This document shows positions 35,267-44,900 of a DNA stretch of 64,000 bases, piece after piece. A program made the position numbers and the translations under genes. A model generated the notes under the pieces. It was not told the DNA's origin. It searched no databases and saw only the letters and a list, made by a program, of their open reading frames with translations. Within the stretch, counting starts at the first letter, position 1; every line of letters starts with the position of its first letter. This stretch comes from Ceratobasidium sp. AG-K (lineage: Eukaryota; Basidiomycota; Agaricomycetes; Cantharellales; Ceratobasidiaceae), in contig JAWNGF010000011.1 of the NCBI GenBank assembly GCA_037039685.1, positions 186,001 to 250,000 of the forward strand, given 5' to 3'.

Positions 35267-37279
35267 TTAGAGGGAGACCCCGTCTTTTCCTGATTCTGGT
35301 TCATCCTCAATTTTTCCTTCTCGTCCTTTTAGCCCTGGTTCTTCCTTCTTCCATTCCTCTTCTGGACATTTTGCTAGCATGTGTTTATCTGATCCACATT
35401 TCAGGCATCTTTTGGAAGAGATCCTTGCCTTGTAAATGTTGTCAGGGAGTCTTTTTGTGGAACTGGATGATGGAGCTGTTGTTTTTCTTCCTGTGGTATT
35501 CCTGATTGCCTGTAGCTTTTGATCAATGGAGATTGCAATTGAGATCCACCAGTCCAGAGATAGCTCCCACTCCATTCCATCTTTGTTAATTAGGGTTAAC
35601 TCAAATCAGGCTAGCTTGGTCTTTACTTCAGGCTTCAGCCCTTCCTTGAATTGGTTGATCAGAGCTTCTTGTCCCCAGTTCATGTCGACCAATAAATATT
35701 GGAATTCAGAAGCATAATTTGCTACCAAATTGTTCTGCTTGCATTTCCAGATATCAGCTTCGGCTTTTGCTTTCTTGTTTGGGTCGCTGAATTGTTCCAT
35801 GAAATGGGCCTTGAAGCTTTCCCATGAGGCTAGGTTTTTGTTATTCTCTCCCTGGTTTAGTGATTGTAGCAATACTTGTGCCCAATGAGTAGCCACCTTG
35901 TTCTTGGATTTGAAGTTGGCAAGTGCTTTGCGGATTCGTTCTTCATGAGAATTGTATTGGTCACCTAATCGGACAAAATAGCTTTCCATCTGTGTGATGA
36001 ACATTTCGGCTCCTTCCCCCTTTTTTCCGTCAAAGGATTCTGGTCGTGTGACTTTAGGACAACAAGAACCTCTGATGGTGTCAGGATTTTCAGTGAGGCA
36101 TTGGAGCCTTTGTTCTAATTCGTCGATTTGGGTTGATTCGGCTTCCAGATGTGATGGGGAATTTGATTGTCTAGATGGATTTTCAGCGTGTAATGATGCT
36201 TCATCCATTTCTTCTCAAAGATTGTTGATAGCTCCTTGTATTGTGGTGATTTGCGTAGTATTGGTAGTTCCTTCTTGTCATAGGTTCTCCAAGCCTTGTG
36301 TTGCGGCTTCATTCCATTCAAGTTGTCCTTGCCTGGTGGTGTTGAGTTCTTTGCGTACATTGTTTACAAGTCCTTGCGTGTTTGTAACTTTGTTTTGAAG
36401 TCAGGTGACATCTTGTCCAACTAGGAAGGTGTTATGGTCACTGTTCCTTGCCGCATTGAGAATGTTCATGAGAGTGGTTTCTAGGGTGTTGATGGAATTA
36501 TTAAAGATTTGCTGATTGTTTGCTAGGACTTGGGTGGCTTGTTCTAGACCACTTAGTCTTTGGTCAATTGTGACTCTCATTCCATTGATGATCCTAATGA
36601 GTGCATTGTGCCTTCCTTCATGAAGATCATCCAGATTGTCTAGGTTGCTGATTACTGTTCTATTGCTGGAACTTGAACTGGAGCTCAAGCTTCCTGGATT
36701 GCCTGGGTTTTCGACACTTGATTGTTGAGGAATCAATTGTTGGGAGTACCCTTGTGGAACGTAAGGTGGTGCCGGAATCACAGGTGTCACTGCTTGAGAA
36801 TTCATTGGGATAGGTCCTGCATTGGTAATGGTTCCCCCAATTTGGGGAACCTGAGGAGCATTGGGGATGTGTGGTGTGGGAGGAGGTCTAATAGGAACAA
36901 GAGACACACCTCCATGAGCTTCAGGTTGGGGTGAGAAAAACTGTCTTCTTTGTTCCATGGGCCATAGTGGGCACAAGGGTCCAGGACTTGCATTAGAGAT
37001 AGGAATTCAAATTGTGGCCAGTGTGGGATCATAGGTAATATCCCCTGGTTCCCTATTGACAATTGTAGATTCTTCTTGGATGACCAACATGTTTTTGGCA
37101 TCGAATGTTCCGGGCATAGAAGCTTGACTCTGTGGACAAGACCTTGCTGGTCCTCCGGCCCATGCTTGTGCAATATCTTGTTCATTGAGAGAACTTGTGG
37201 GTCTTGCAGCCCTACTGGGTCCTCTCCTTGTTGGCAGTGGTGATGAAAGGCGTGATCCTGCGTCCTCCTGAATGGACAT
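35267..37279 (-). pseudogene. gypsy element 1 gag, broken
   Basis: Begins MSIQEDAGSRLSS like element 2 gag and ends with a CLKCGSDKH zinc-knuckle remnant. Several in-frame stops break it (for example at 37007 and 36401), largely at codons that are Arg or Gln in element 2. The frameshift heptamer has decayed to AGGAAAA, while the downstream hairpin arms are still present. Confidence 0.9.
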
Positions 37280-37287
37280 GTTTGTTA

Positions 37288-37299
37288 AGCTTGTTTTGT
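37288..37299 (-). promoter_or_regulatory. gypsy element 1 self-priming PBS
   Basis: Minus strand ACAAAACAAGCT, two bases inside the 5' LTR. It is the exact complement of AGCTTGTTTTGT within the LTR (37473-37462 on the minus strand), about 30 nt after the TATATATA motif. Same arrangement as element 2. Confidence 0.7.
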
Positions 37300-37301
37300 A
37301 A

Positions 37302-37758
37302 TGTTGTAAGCTTCTTCTTAGTGGCTATGAGACAAGCCGCAATGGAGAGTGGACAGCACTAAGACCTAAACAACCTCTTGAACCGCAACACACTTAAGTG
37401 TCTGTAGGCTCTTGAGGGTAGGGGTGGTTCAAAGTGTCACTCAAAAGGGATGTTTGACAAGACAAAACAAGCTGGGGTTACCAGGCTTGTTGGTCCTCTA
37501 TATATATAAAAAGGTGGCCAAGTCATACAAAGCGCAGCCACATGAGTCATAGTAGTCTACCAGTCAGGAGTGTCCAAGTGAGTCATGCTGTATGAACAGA
37601 CATGACTTGTACAAAGCACAGCCGCGTTACACGATGTAACAGGAAAACCACAAGGAGGTGGCAATGCGGCGGGAAAAGAGAAACAAAACATAACAGACAC
37701 AGCCACAAGACAGGACAAGATGCAGACAAGTCCAATGGAGTGAGCAAGGCTCACGACA
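37302..37758 (-). repeat. gypsy element 1, 5' LTR
   Basis: 457 bp, followed by target duplication GGTGT at 37759-37763. One visible difference from the other LTR of this element. Confidence 0.95.
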
Positions 37759-37763
37759 GGTGT

Positions 37764-38187
37764 CCAGGAGGTTGACTAGGTCAAAGGATTGCTGTTTGTA
37801 TTTGCTTGTATGCACCCTGCTTGCTTTTTCATTTTTGCATCTACGACTGGCTACACCCTTGCTTGTATTAACCAGTGATGCACCCACAATCAAGAATAGC
37901 ATGGTTTTTTTTGTGCAGCTTTGGTTGTATGAGTCAAAACAGAGCACCACAAGGTTCAAACACAGATGTACTGCAGGGAAGCATGCTCGTCGATGCACAG
38001 CAAGCTTTGGAGGAGGGACTATAAAGTAGGCAGGGGTCTTTGCATATTCTCTAGAAAATTCAAGGACCCTTCCTGATATATAGCACTAGTACACACTTCC
38101 TCTGCTCATTCCTCTCATTCCCTCACCAAGTGTGTCGCGCTGCGTTCCTGTCCTTCCTCTTTCTCCACTGCGCTGCACCCTACCAAG
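37764..38187. other. spacer between gypsy element 1 and solo LTR
   Basis: No gene recognised; AT-rich, low in CpG. Confidence 0.45.
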
Positions 38188-38192
38188 CTGGC

Positions 38193-38650
38193 TGTCGTGA
38201 GCCAGCTCCCTCTACCAGACTCGTCTGTTCCCTTGCCCACTTGTACTTTACCTTGTGTTGTGTTTCTGTTTCCGTTTGCCGCATTGCCACGTCCTTGTGG
38301 TTATTCTGTTACATTGTGTAACGCGGCTGTGCTATTGTATGAGTCATGTCTGTTCATACAGCATGACTCACATGGACACTCCTGATTGGTAGACTGTTAT
38401 GACTCATGTGGCTGCGCTTTGTATGACTCGGCCGCTTTGTTGAATATATATAGAGGACCAACAAGCCTGGTAACCCCAGCTCGTTGTGTCTTGTCAAAAC
38501 ATCCCTTTCAAGTGACACTTTGAACCACCCCTACCCTCAAGAGTCTACAGCCACTTAAGTGTGGTGCAATTCAAGAGGCCCCTTAGGTCTTAGTGCTGTC
38601 CACTCTCCATTGCAGCTTGTCTCATAGCCATCAAGAAGAAGCTTATGACA
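38193..38650 (+). repeat. solo LTR of the gypsy element lineage
   Basis: 458 bp starting TGTCGTGAGCC and ending AGCTTATGACA, in the orientation opposite to the two full elements. It is flanked by a perfect 5-bp duplication CTGGC (38188-38192 and 38651-38655). It shares the TATATATAGAGGACCAACAAGCC core with both elements, but its putative transcript start reads AGCTCGTTGTGT instead of AGCTTGTTTTGT. It is the product of LTR-LTR recombination of a divergent relative. Confidence 0.92.
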
Positions 38651-38655
38651 CTGGC

Positions 38656-39433
38656 CTGTACTCTGCAAAAAGAAATGGGTAAAATAACATGAAATATCAT
38701 GTTATAACACCATTACTCCATAAACATTCCCCCCACTATTGTTACACCAGATTACACCACCCCAGGTGTAATGACATGACATAACATGGAATGAGACCCA
38801 AGACAAACTGCTTCCAAATGCAACATATGACCAGACCGGGATGGCAGCCCAGCCCAAATAGGGAACCAATATAACCATATAAGGCGTGATCAACTGACAC
38901 AAGCCTGACCAATTTCATCACCTAATCATAGGTGAACAAGCTTATGTGATACTGACTAAGAAATTTGAAATTATTTTGGCACTGCATGTGCCTCCCTCGG
39001 CACCTGACTCTGCCTTTGCAACTGATCCCCAACTTCCCACCAAGCCTTTGACAAACCACTCCCCTGTCCCCTTGCCCATGTAGGCCCTTCTTCACCTGGG
39101 GGTACTTCATAGCATTTAGCCCCTTTGGTCAACAAGGGATAAAAATCGCATGGTGGGATCAAGAGTTGACACTGCATTGGAAATGCATTGGAAATGGAAA
39201 ACTACCAAATTGGGAAGATTTCAAATTGACTTTAGGTTCTCATTCTTGTTTTGGCATGGTTTACATCACTAGTGTAATTTCATGTAATTACACTTTGAGT
39301 GTAATAACACCTCATGACACCATATAACACCTTAAACATTCCCCCACTATCATTACACTCCAGGTTTTTCCAGAGTAGTTACCAACATACTTCCTCTCTC
39401 ACTATTCCTCTGTTAGTACATTGTGTATGCTGG
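38656..39433. other. AT-rich, CpG-poor noncoding spacer with short palindromes
   Basis: No gene. Similar motifs ending CATTCCCCC(C)ACTAT..TTACAC occur near 38718-38752 and 39336-39360. Near-palindromes around 38691-38712 and 39271-39292 may be ends of a small degenerate element, but no target duplication was found. A short tandem GCATTGGAAAT lies near 39170-39195. Confidence 0.35.
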
Positions 39434-40589
39434 GGCAAGCTGAAATTGTCACCCAATGTTCTTCACAAACCTGCTGGAGGGGGTGGTTTGATAGCTCATA
39501 GTGAAGTCACTATCCCTCCACTTCCACAACTTCCAGTCAAACCTTTTGAACACATTGTTGAGTGGCTCTTTGAACTCACACCACCCCTTCCCAAGGGTGA
39601 AAATGATGCTCCACTCTACTGTGCCAAACCCTCATGGAATGACGTACAGGGGTTTATGGGAGCTAGCATTGAGCTCCATTGCATAGGATTTGCCCGGTGG
39701 TTACATGTCATCACCGTCAAAGAGCAGGGAGACTGGGACATCATCTATCCCCATAGAGATTTTGTCAGGTACAACAAACAGCTCCTTCTTCCCGCATTAG
39801 TGCCCTTGGTTCAAATAGCTGATGTTTTTTGGCATTTCACAGGGAAATCAAGTGTCTGGATCATACACTACTAGGCAGCCACAACCAAAATGTCCTCTCA
39901 CAAATACCCCACCTTTATTCAGCAACAATTGATGCGCACAGTGACGTTTGGCGTGACGCAAATAACCAGTTCACATATTGCAATATGGTTCCCACTCTAC
40001 CACCATCCCTCAAACACCTGGAGGTTACTCATGCGCACGGCCCAGACATCAAGGTTATTGCTACTGTGAAAAAGTATTGCCCACGGATCAAGGTCCTAAG
40101 ACTTGGTAGGTGCACTATGTTCAATCAGATTCCTGCCTGCAACTTCTGGGCTTCTTTCCCACATGATCACAATGCATACATGTCCAATGCAGGGACTGAC
40201 ACTTACGCTGTAAGCTACATTGCCTTACATGTGTTGATTGCCACTGCTGATGCACTTCTAGCACTCACTAGGCAGCGAGTTACCCCTGCTCAAGAGCCTT
40301 TGCTTGCTGTGGATGGGGCTGTACCTTGTCCCCTCAGATACTGTACTAGCTCATTGGTTATACCACCACCGGGGCCGCAATGCCCCACACATCATTGATT
40401 GGCGAACTGCTATCCCACTGTCCAAGCTACCTTTTGACCCATTCATTGATGGGAACCACATAGATCCAGCGACCACAGATCAGCTTGTTTCAATTCTGCA
40501 CCAACGTGACTCACACCCAGGAGAGGGATTCCACTGTCCACAGTGTGTAGCAGCGACTGCAGAGACCACCAAAAGGACTGGGTGGAGCA

Positions 40590-41045
40590 TGTCGTAGTCT
40601 TCTTCTTGGTGGCTATGAGACAAGCCGCGATGGAGAGTGGACGGCACTAAGACCTAAGTGACCTCTTGAACCGCAACACACTTAAGCGTCTGTAGGCTCT
40701 TGAGGGTAGGGGTGGTCTTAAGTGTCACTCAAAGGGGATGTTTTGACGAGACAAAACAAGCTGGGGTTACCAGGCTTGTTGGTCCTCTATATATATTCAG
40801 AACGTGGCCAAGTCATACAAGGCGCAGCCACACGAGTCATACATAACAGCCAGTCAGGAGTGTCCATGTGAGTCATGCTGTACGAACAGACATGACTCGT
40901 ACAAAGCACAGCCGCGTTACACAGTGTAACAAATAACCACAAGAAGGTGGCAACGCGGCAAACGGAAACGGGAAACGCAACAGAAAGAGAGAGACAGACG
41001 GGCGAGGCAACAGGCGAGTCCGATGGAGTGAGCTAGCTCACGACA
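40590..41045 (-). repeat. gypsy element 2, 3' LTR
   Basis: 456 bp, TGTCG...CGACA on the plus strand, preceded by GAGCA. Matches 47353-47808 throughout by eye. Confidence 0.95.
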
Positions 41046-41086
41046 TTACTCCCCCCTAAGAGTCCGATTGGGGGACCTAAACGGAC

Positions 41087-41917
41087 TTACTGTACCGCAC
41101 AGTCCTTTTCCTTCTTCAGCATATACTCTTCCAACCCCTCCTCCTCCAAGGTCAGGTCAATGGGATTGAAGGAGGTATTTCCCGGTTCGTCCGAGAATTT
41201 CTCCCATTCTTCCCAGGTCTCCTCCTTTGTCCAGTCCGCCTTGGCCCAATCCAAAACCCTCTTCTGGGCCTCCACAAACTCCCCATCCCACTGTCGCACG
41301 TCGGGCTCTGCCTCCTTCCATGCCGACACGTCGGTCTCCTCCTTCTTCCACCAGTAAGGTTCCCACTCAATCTTCTCCTTCTGGTATCTGCCCCTCTCCA
41401 TCCTCCAGTCACTCAGGTCCTTTTCGTAGTTGGCGTCCCAGGCGTCGTTCCATTTAGGTCGGAGCGTTGGCTGCCTTCCGTCGTAACCGGGTACCCACTC
41501 GCTCGAGTACGCTCCTTCTTGTCCCCATTCCACCACTCCGAGCATGTGGGTGGAGAGGAGGACGACCTCCGAGACCTGAAAAGCGGCGCACCCTCGACAG
41601 ACGAATATGTCCTTTCGCACGAGTTGCATGCGCGTCGGCCATTTTTTTCCAACCCACTGGAATTCCCCCAAGTCTGAGTGGAGTATGTCGTCCGAAGCCC
41701 TGAAATGCATCCTTCCCGAGCTTTGTTGCGACCTCTTGAAAACGTAAAGGGCCGCTCCGGAGTCGAGAATCCTCGCTGTGGCGAAGGCAGGTCCTTCGAG
41801 GACGCGGGTGAGGTTGTTGGCAATAGTGGAACGGGTGACGGCGGGCATTGTAGAGGGCAAAAAAGGTTTAGAGTGTGGAGATGAGAGTGTGTCTTGGAGT
41901 AATAGCAAGTTTTGCAA
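41087..41917 (-). CDS. gypsy element 2 ORF3, unknown conserved protein
   Basis: 276 codons from the first ATG; 253 if it starts at the ATG at 41848 (MPAVTRSTIANNLTRVLEG), where similarity to the sister ORF in element 1 becomes strong. It lies in the env-like position between pol and the PPT, same strand, and its 5' part overlaps the open tail of the pol frame. Blocks: LGEFQWVGKKWPTRMQL, DIFVCRGCAAFQVSEVVL, LGVVEWGQEGAYSSEWVPGY and DWRMERGRYQKEK, with FNPIDLT near the C-terminus. Many Trp, two close Cys (CRGC), charged C-terminal third. No signal peptide, membrane helix or known enzymatic motif, so it does not look like an envelope protein. Function unknown; I do not recognise the family. Confidence 0.82.
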   Translation of the reverse strand: MQNLLLLQDTLSSPHSKPFLPSTMPAVTRSTIANNLTRVLEGPAFATARILDSGAALYVFKRSQQSSGRMHFRASDDILHSDLGEFQWVGKKWPTRMQLVRKDIFVCRGCAAFQVSEVVLLSTHMLGVVEWGQEGAYSSEWVPGYDGRQPTLRPKWNDAWDANYEKDLSDWRMERGRYQKEKIEWEPYWWKKEETDVSAWKEAEPDVRQWDGEFVEAQKRVLDWAKADWTKEETWEEWEKFSDEPGNTSFNPIDLTLEEEGLEEYMLKKEKDCAVQ

Positions 41918-44900
41918 GTGATACTACTGGTTTCGCCCCCCCTGCCTTTTATCTTCCCTGGATTGTAGTTAGATGGCGTGGGAGCCTCGGGGTGTCGGCG
42001 TAGAAGATCCTTGATGATCTTCGAAAGGTGACCAAAATCTTCCGCCCTTTGTTCTGTATCTTCTTCACTTCCATAACCCTTCCATCTGACCCTGTAAAAA
42101 AGACCCTCCTTTGTCTCTTTCCAGTCCAAGATTTTCTCTACTTCGTATTCTTCTTCCCCTTCTTCTGTTATGATTGGCGGTGGTCGGGGTTGGTTACGGC
42201 TGAACTCAGTGTCTCCCTTGTAAGGGCTGAGCAGATCGATGTGGAAAACAGGGTGCACCCTCATTGTTGCCGGCAAATCAAGCTCATAAGCGTGTGATCC
42301 TATCTGTCGCTTCACAACAAATGGTCCGTGCTTTTTGTTGTCCAGTTTCTTTGATGGTCTTTTTGTTTGAATGTTCTTTCCAAGCAGCCATACTAGATCT
42401 CCTTCTTGGTACTTGTTTATTGGCTCTTCTTCCGGGAGCCTTTGGGTTTCCATGGATGCAATTGCTTCGTCGTGGATTTTACGCCATTTTCCAGTGATGT
42501 TGTTTGCTTCTAGAACCGCTGATTCTTCTGCCGAGATGTTCCACAGTGGTTCCCTCCCGTAGACAATTTCGAAGGGGGAACTACCTGTTACGCGGTGTTT
42601 CTGTAAGTTGTAGCTGAACTCCGCAATCGGTAATAAGTCCGCCCAATCATCCTGCCGGTAGTTGACGAATGATCGTAGCCATCCTTCCATCCATTGATTG
42701 ATTCTCTCCGTTATTCCATCTGTTTGCGGGTGGTAGGAGGTACTGAAACCTGGGCTAGTTCCAATTTTCTCATAAATGGCTTTCATAAGTTTAGAATTGA
42801 AGGTAGTTCCTCGGTCTGAGATCGTGCTCTTTGGAAAGCCGTGCAGTTTCCAAACATTTGTGATGAAAAGATTTGCCAGGTCGCTTGCCGTGTGAGATTC
42901 TTTGCAGGGTATGAAGTGCGCCATTCTTGAGAATCGGTCCACCACTACTAAGATGCTATCTGATCCTCTGGATTTAGGTAACTTTACCACAAAGTCAAAT
43001 GCTATGTCCTCCCACGGTCCTTTTGGAATCTCCAGAGGCTTGATCGGGACTATTGACTTTGATCCCTTTGTCCGTTGGCAGGTTTCGCAAGATTCCACGT
43101 ATCTGTTTATGCTTTGCGTCATTCCTGGCCAGAAGTATCTTCTTGATATAAGTTCCAAAGTTCTAGCCCTTCCTTGATGTCCTGTGATTTTTGAGTCGTG
43201 ATGCATTCGCATAATGGCCAGTCTAGATTCCTTATCTTCTGGTACATAGATCCTTCCCTTGAACCATAATAGTCCCTCCTTGAAATCAAAATCTTTTGCG
43301 CTGTGTTGAAGGGTTTTCGGTAACGTTTCCCTTGAATTGCAGATTTCTTTGATTTGTGTCAATCCTTCATCCGTTTCCTGAGCCTCCTTGATAGTTTCTA
43401 TGATGTTTGTGTCTACTTGTCCCACAAATCCTTTGAGCTTTTCGGCAGATATCATAACTTGTTCAGGCGTCGGGATATCTTTGTGGTCTGATCGTCTTGA
43501 CAGCAGGTCCGGTTTCGATGACAGGATTCCAGGGCGATATATGATGTCAAAGTTATAGGAAGCAAGCAATTGGTGCCACCTTGCGTGTCGACGGTTGAAC
43601 GTTCTTGCTTCCTTCCAGAATTGTAGGTTCCTATGATCGGTGTAGATGGTGATAGGGTTCCTTGTTCCTTCAAGGTATAGCCTCCAATGTGTTAAAGATT
43701 CTATGATAGCCATAAGTTCTTTATCGTGGACGTCGTAGTTGAGTTGAGCCTCATTGAAAGATTTTGAAAGAAAAGCAATAGGGTGTAGGTAGCCATCATC
43801 TTGCCTTTGCGACAGGATTGCTCCCATTGCCACTCCACTTGCGTCTGTTTCCAAGAAGAAGGGCTTATCCGGGTTTGGATGGCGTAGTGTGGGCTCCTTG
43901 CTGATTTCCGTCTTTAGGGCTTCAAATGCTTCCTGCTGATTGCTTCCCCATTCCCATTTGTTCTCCTTTCTTGTTAAGGTTGTCAGGGGTTTTGCTAATC
44001 GGCTGAAATTCGGTACAAATCTTCGGTAGAAATTTGCGAATCCTAGGAATGCTTGGACCTGCTTGACTGTTCTTGGTTCCTTCCACTCCTTTATTGCCTT
44101 GACCTTTTCTTTCTCCATTGAAATGCCCAAATCGCTGATTCCAAGTCCAGTATATGTCAATTTGGTGACAAAGAATTCGCATTTTGGAAGTTTTGCGAAT
44201 AGGTTTTCTTCCAGTAAGATTTTTAGCACTTTCCTGACATCAACGGTATGTTGACTTCTGTCTTTAGAGAAGACTAGGATGTCGTCGATATATACTATGA
44301 CACATACGTCGATGAGATCATGGAAGATGTGGTTCATATATCTTTGGAATATGGCGGGCGTGTTCTTTAGTCCAAAAGGCATGACAACATATTCGAACAG
44401 TCCTTCTTTTGTTCTGAAGGCCGTCTTCCATTCGTCTCCTTCCTTGATTCTAATATTGTTGAAACCCATGCGCAAATCGATTTTGGAGAAAATTTTTGCG
44501 TCCTTGATTTTATCCAAGAGGTCTTCCATTAGGGGCATTGGGAATCTGTCGTCCTTCGTGATGGCGTTTACTCCTCTAAGATCTTGAACAAGTCGTAGTT
44601 GCCGAACTGCCCCTGGATTTTTGGGATCGATCGGTTTTTTGACAAAGAAGCAAGGTGATGCAATGGGTGATTTGCTTGGACGAATTTTCCCCACTGCGAT
44701 TTCTTCATCCAAGTATTCTCTCAGTGCAATTGACTCTGCTGGAGAGAGTGGGATAGGTCTGGCTGGTTTCGGAAGTTCAGCTCCTTCCTTGAAGTCGATG
44801 GCACAGTCGTATGGGCGGTGATCTGGGATTCTCTTGAATTTTTCTTCGCTAAAGACGTCGGCAAATTCCTTGAATTCTTCGGGCAGGTCGTCTATTGAGG

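Larger units (their letters stand above)
29960..37758 (-). mobile_element. Ty3/gypsy chromovirus-like element 1 (gag-pol decayed, ORF3 intact)
   Basis: 7799-bp element on the minus strand, flanked by the 5-bp target duplication GGTGT (29955-29959 and 37759-37763). Its 457-bp LTRs differ, as far as I can see, at one position (end CACAACA versus CACGACA). Gag and pol are recognisable but carry many in-frame stops, mostly where the intact relative at 40590-47808 has Arg or Gln codons. The third ORF is full length. A 552-bp solo LTR of another family is nested between ORF3 and the 3' LTR. Many CpG positions of element 2 read TpG or CpA here. Near-identical LTRs with a wrecked gag-pol suggest mobilisation in trans of an already defective copy; LTR gene conversion is the alternative. 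Confidence 0.95.

Noticed and set aside
38656..39360. Possible MITE with near-palindromic ends
   Set aside because: Similarity of the ends is imperfect and no target site duplication could be identified.
41087..41917. ORF3 as a retroviral-type envelope gene
   Set aside because: Position is env-like, but there is no signal peptide, transmembrane segment or glycosylation-rich ectodomain pattern.
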